Origin: Trinickia soli
Lineage (GTDB): Bacteria; Pseudomonadota; Gammaproteobacteria; Burkholderiales; Burkholderiaceae
Length of the DNA: 64,000 bases
Direction of reading: 5' to 3'
Assembly (NCBI RefSeq): GCF_002879855.1
Contig: NZ_PNYB01000005.1
Location: forward strand, 124,001-188,000
Program-made: the position numbers and the translations under genes
Notes under the pieces: model-generated
Seen by the model: only the letters and a program-made list of their open reading frames with translations
What the model was told of the DNA's origin: nothing
The model's database searches: none
Part shown: positions 63,697 through 64,000 of the stretch, piece by piece
How the letters are laid out: every line of letters starts with the position of its first letter
How positions within the stretch are numbered: the stretch's first letter is position 1

Positions 63697-63726
63697 AAAG
63701 GTAGAACGATCATTCTCCTTTGTCAA
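63697..63726 (-). promoter_or_regulatory. TetR promoter with overlapping palindromic operator
   Basis: On the minus strand TTGACA (63726-63721), a 17-bp spacer and TACCTT (63703-63698) form a sigma-70 promoter. The region 63697-63721 is an almost perfect dyad around GATC, with AAAGG-TAGAAC on one side and ATTCT-CCTTT on the other. Binding there would block the polymerase. Confidence 0.65.
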
Positions 63727-63756
63727 TTCGATTCGCGCATATAAGCTGTCGGACGA

Positions 63757-63776
63757 AAGGTGAGAACTTGCGGGAC
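63757..63776 (-). repeat. Dispersed motif, single copy F
   Basis: Minus-strand copy GTCCCGCAAGTTCTCACCTT between the TetR promoter and the lipoprotein gene start. The two blocks are again six bases apart. Confidence 0.7.
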
Positions 63777-63833
63777 CCTACGCGAAACGGCGTGCGGACC
63801 GTTTCGAACAGAATCCAACAAGGGAACGGAAAG

Positions 63834-64000
63834 ATGACACAGCTTCTGAAGTGGGGTGGCGCGTCGCGCACGCTGCTGCTGGCGGCCGTCTCGGCCAGCG
63901 TGCTTTCGATCGCAGCTTGCACGCCGCTACGCGTCGTGACACATACGGTCGGGACCGACGAAGCACAAGTGCCCATCGGCGCTTATGCCATGGACGCTGA
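63834..64000 (+). CDS. Putative lipoprotein (3' end outside window)
   Basis: First 55 codons of a gene that continues beyond the window. The product starts MTQLLKWGGASRTLLLAAVSASVLSIAACTP, a lipoprotein signal with lipobox SIAAC, so Cys29 would be lipidated. An AGGGAACGGAAAG string before the ATG serves as ribosome site. Too little is visible to name a family. Confidence 0.75.
   Translation, partial: MTQLLKWGGASRTLLLAAVSASVLSIAACTPLRVVTHTVGTDEAQVPIGAYAMDA

Noticed and set aside
1-64000. CRISPR array, tRNA or rRNA genes
   Set aside because: No regularly spaced repeats with unique spacers and no TTCGAATCC-type tRNA arm with a cloverleaf were found; the dispersed 20-bp motif is too irregularly spaced for CRISPR.

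Overview
The window is GC-rich, densely packed DNA. Its gene content points to a beta-proteobacterium of the family Burkholderiaceae (Burkholderia, Paraburkholderia or Trinickia type): a BCAM0308-family protein, tandem BON-domain proteins, an H-NS-like mini-protein, Nramp and EmrAB transporters, a DUF692/DUF2063 pair, and many LysR, AraC and TetR regulators. No rRNA, tRNA, CRISPR array, intact insertion sequence or prophage was recognised. I could not run a database search, so all family assignments come from motifs and recalled sequence similarity.

Layout. (1) 1-8.8 kb looks like a specialised aromatic pathway. A partial EmrA and an EmrB efflux pump face a seven-gene minus-strand operon encoding a DAHP synthase, a salicylate 5-hydroxylase-like Rieske oxygenase (alpha, beta, ferredoxin), two DUF1330 proteins and a NicC/salicylate-hydroxylase-like FAD monooxygenase. 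A hotdog thioesterase is divergent, and a LuxR-type protein reduced to its DNA-binding domain follows. The divergent promoter holds two 16-bp direct repeats 30 bp apart. (2) 9-27 kb is general metabolism: LysR, VOC protein, MFS transporter, PcaD-like lactonase, FolE, PAP2 phosphatase, a cysE-araC-eamA group, an SDR, a ketoglutarate semialdehyde dehydrogenase, MntH, a truncated cytochrome c, CobB and BluB, and an H-NS-like protein. (3) 27.8-33.4 kb holds a 1485-residue hybrid kinase and a flavodoxin-like protein. (4) 33.9-38.0 kb is a tightly coupled operon of a 766-residue ferritin-like protein with a Cys-rich C-terminal segment, a DUF692 multinuclear iron enzyme and its DUF2063 partner. This suggests a peptide-modification system acting on an unusually large substrate, and it is the best candidate for an undescribed system. 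(5) 38.4-57.2 kb resembles the low-oxygen-activated locus of B. cenocepacia: PEP synthase, SagB-type nitroreductase, an ACP-ligase-PlsC fusion, BCAM0308 protein, cell-wall hydrolases, B12-dependent ribonucleotide reductase, PfkB, a second FtsH, two BON proteins and a small hydrolase. Seven FNR/ANR-like boxes lie at its promoters. (6) 57.5-64 kb has an SDR, two SRPBCC proteins, a dinucleotide-binding reductase with a divergent LysR, an outer-membrane protein, a TetR-DUF1348 pair and the start of a lipoprotein gene.

Across the gene-poor gaps runs a dispersed 20-bp motif, TCCYG-N6-CTCACC, in at least 13 copies and always outside genes. I cannot assign it to a known element.
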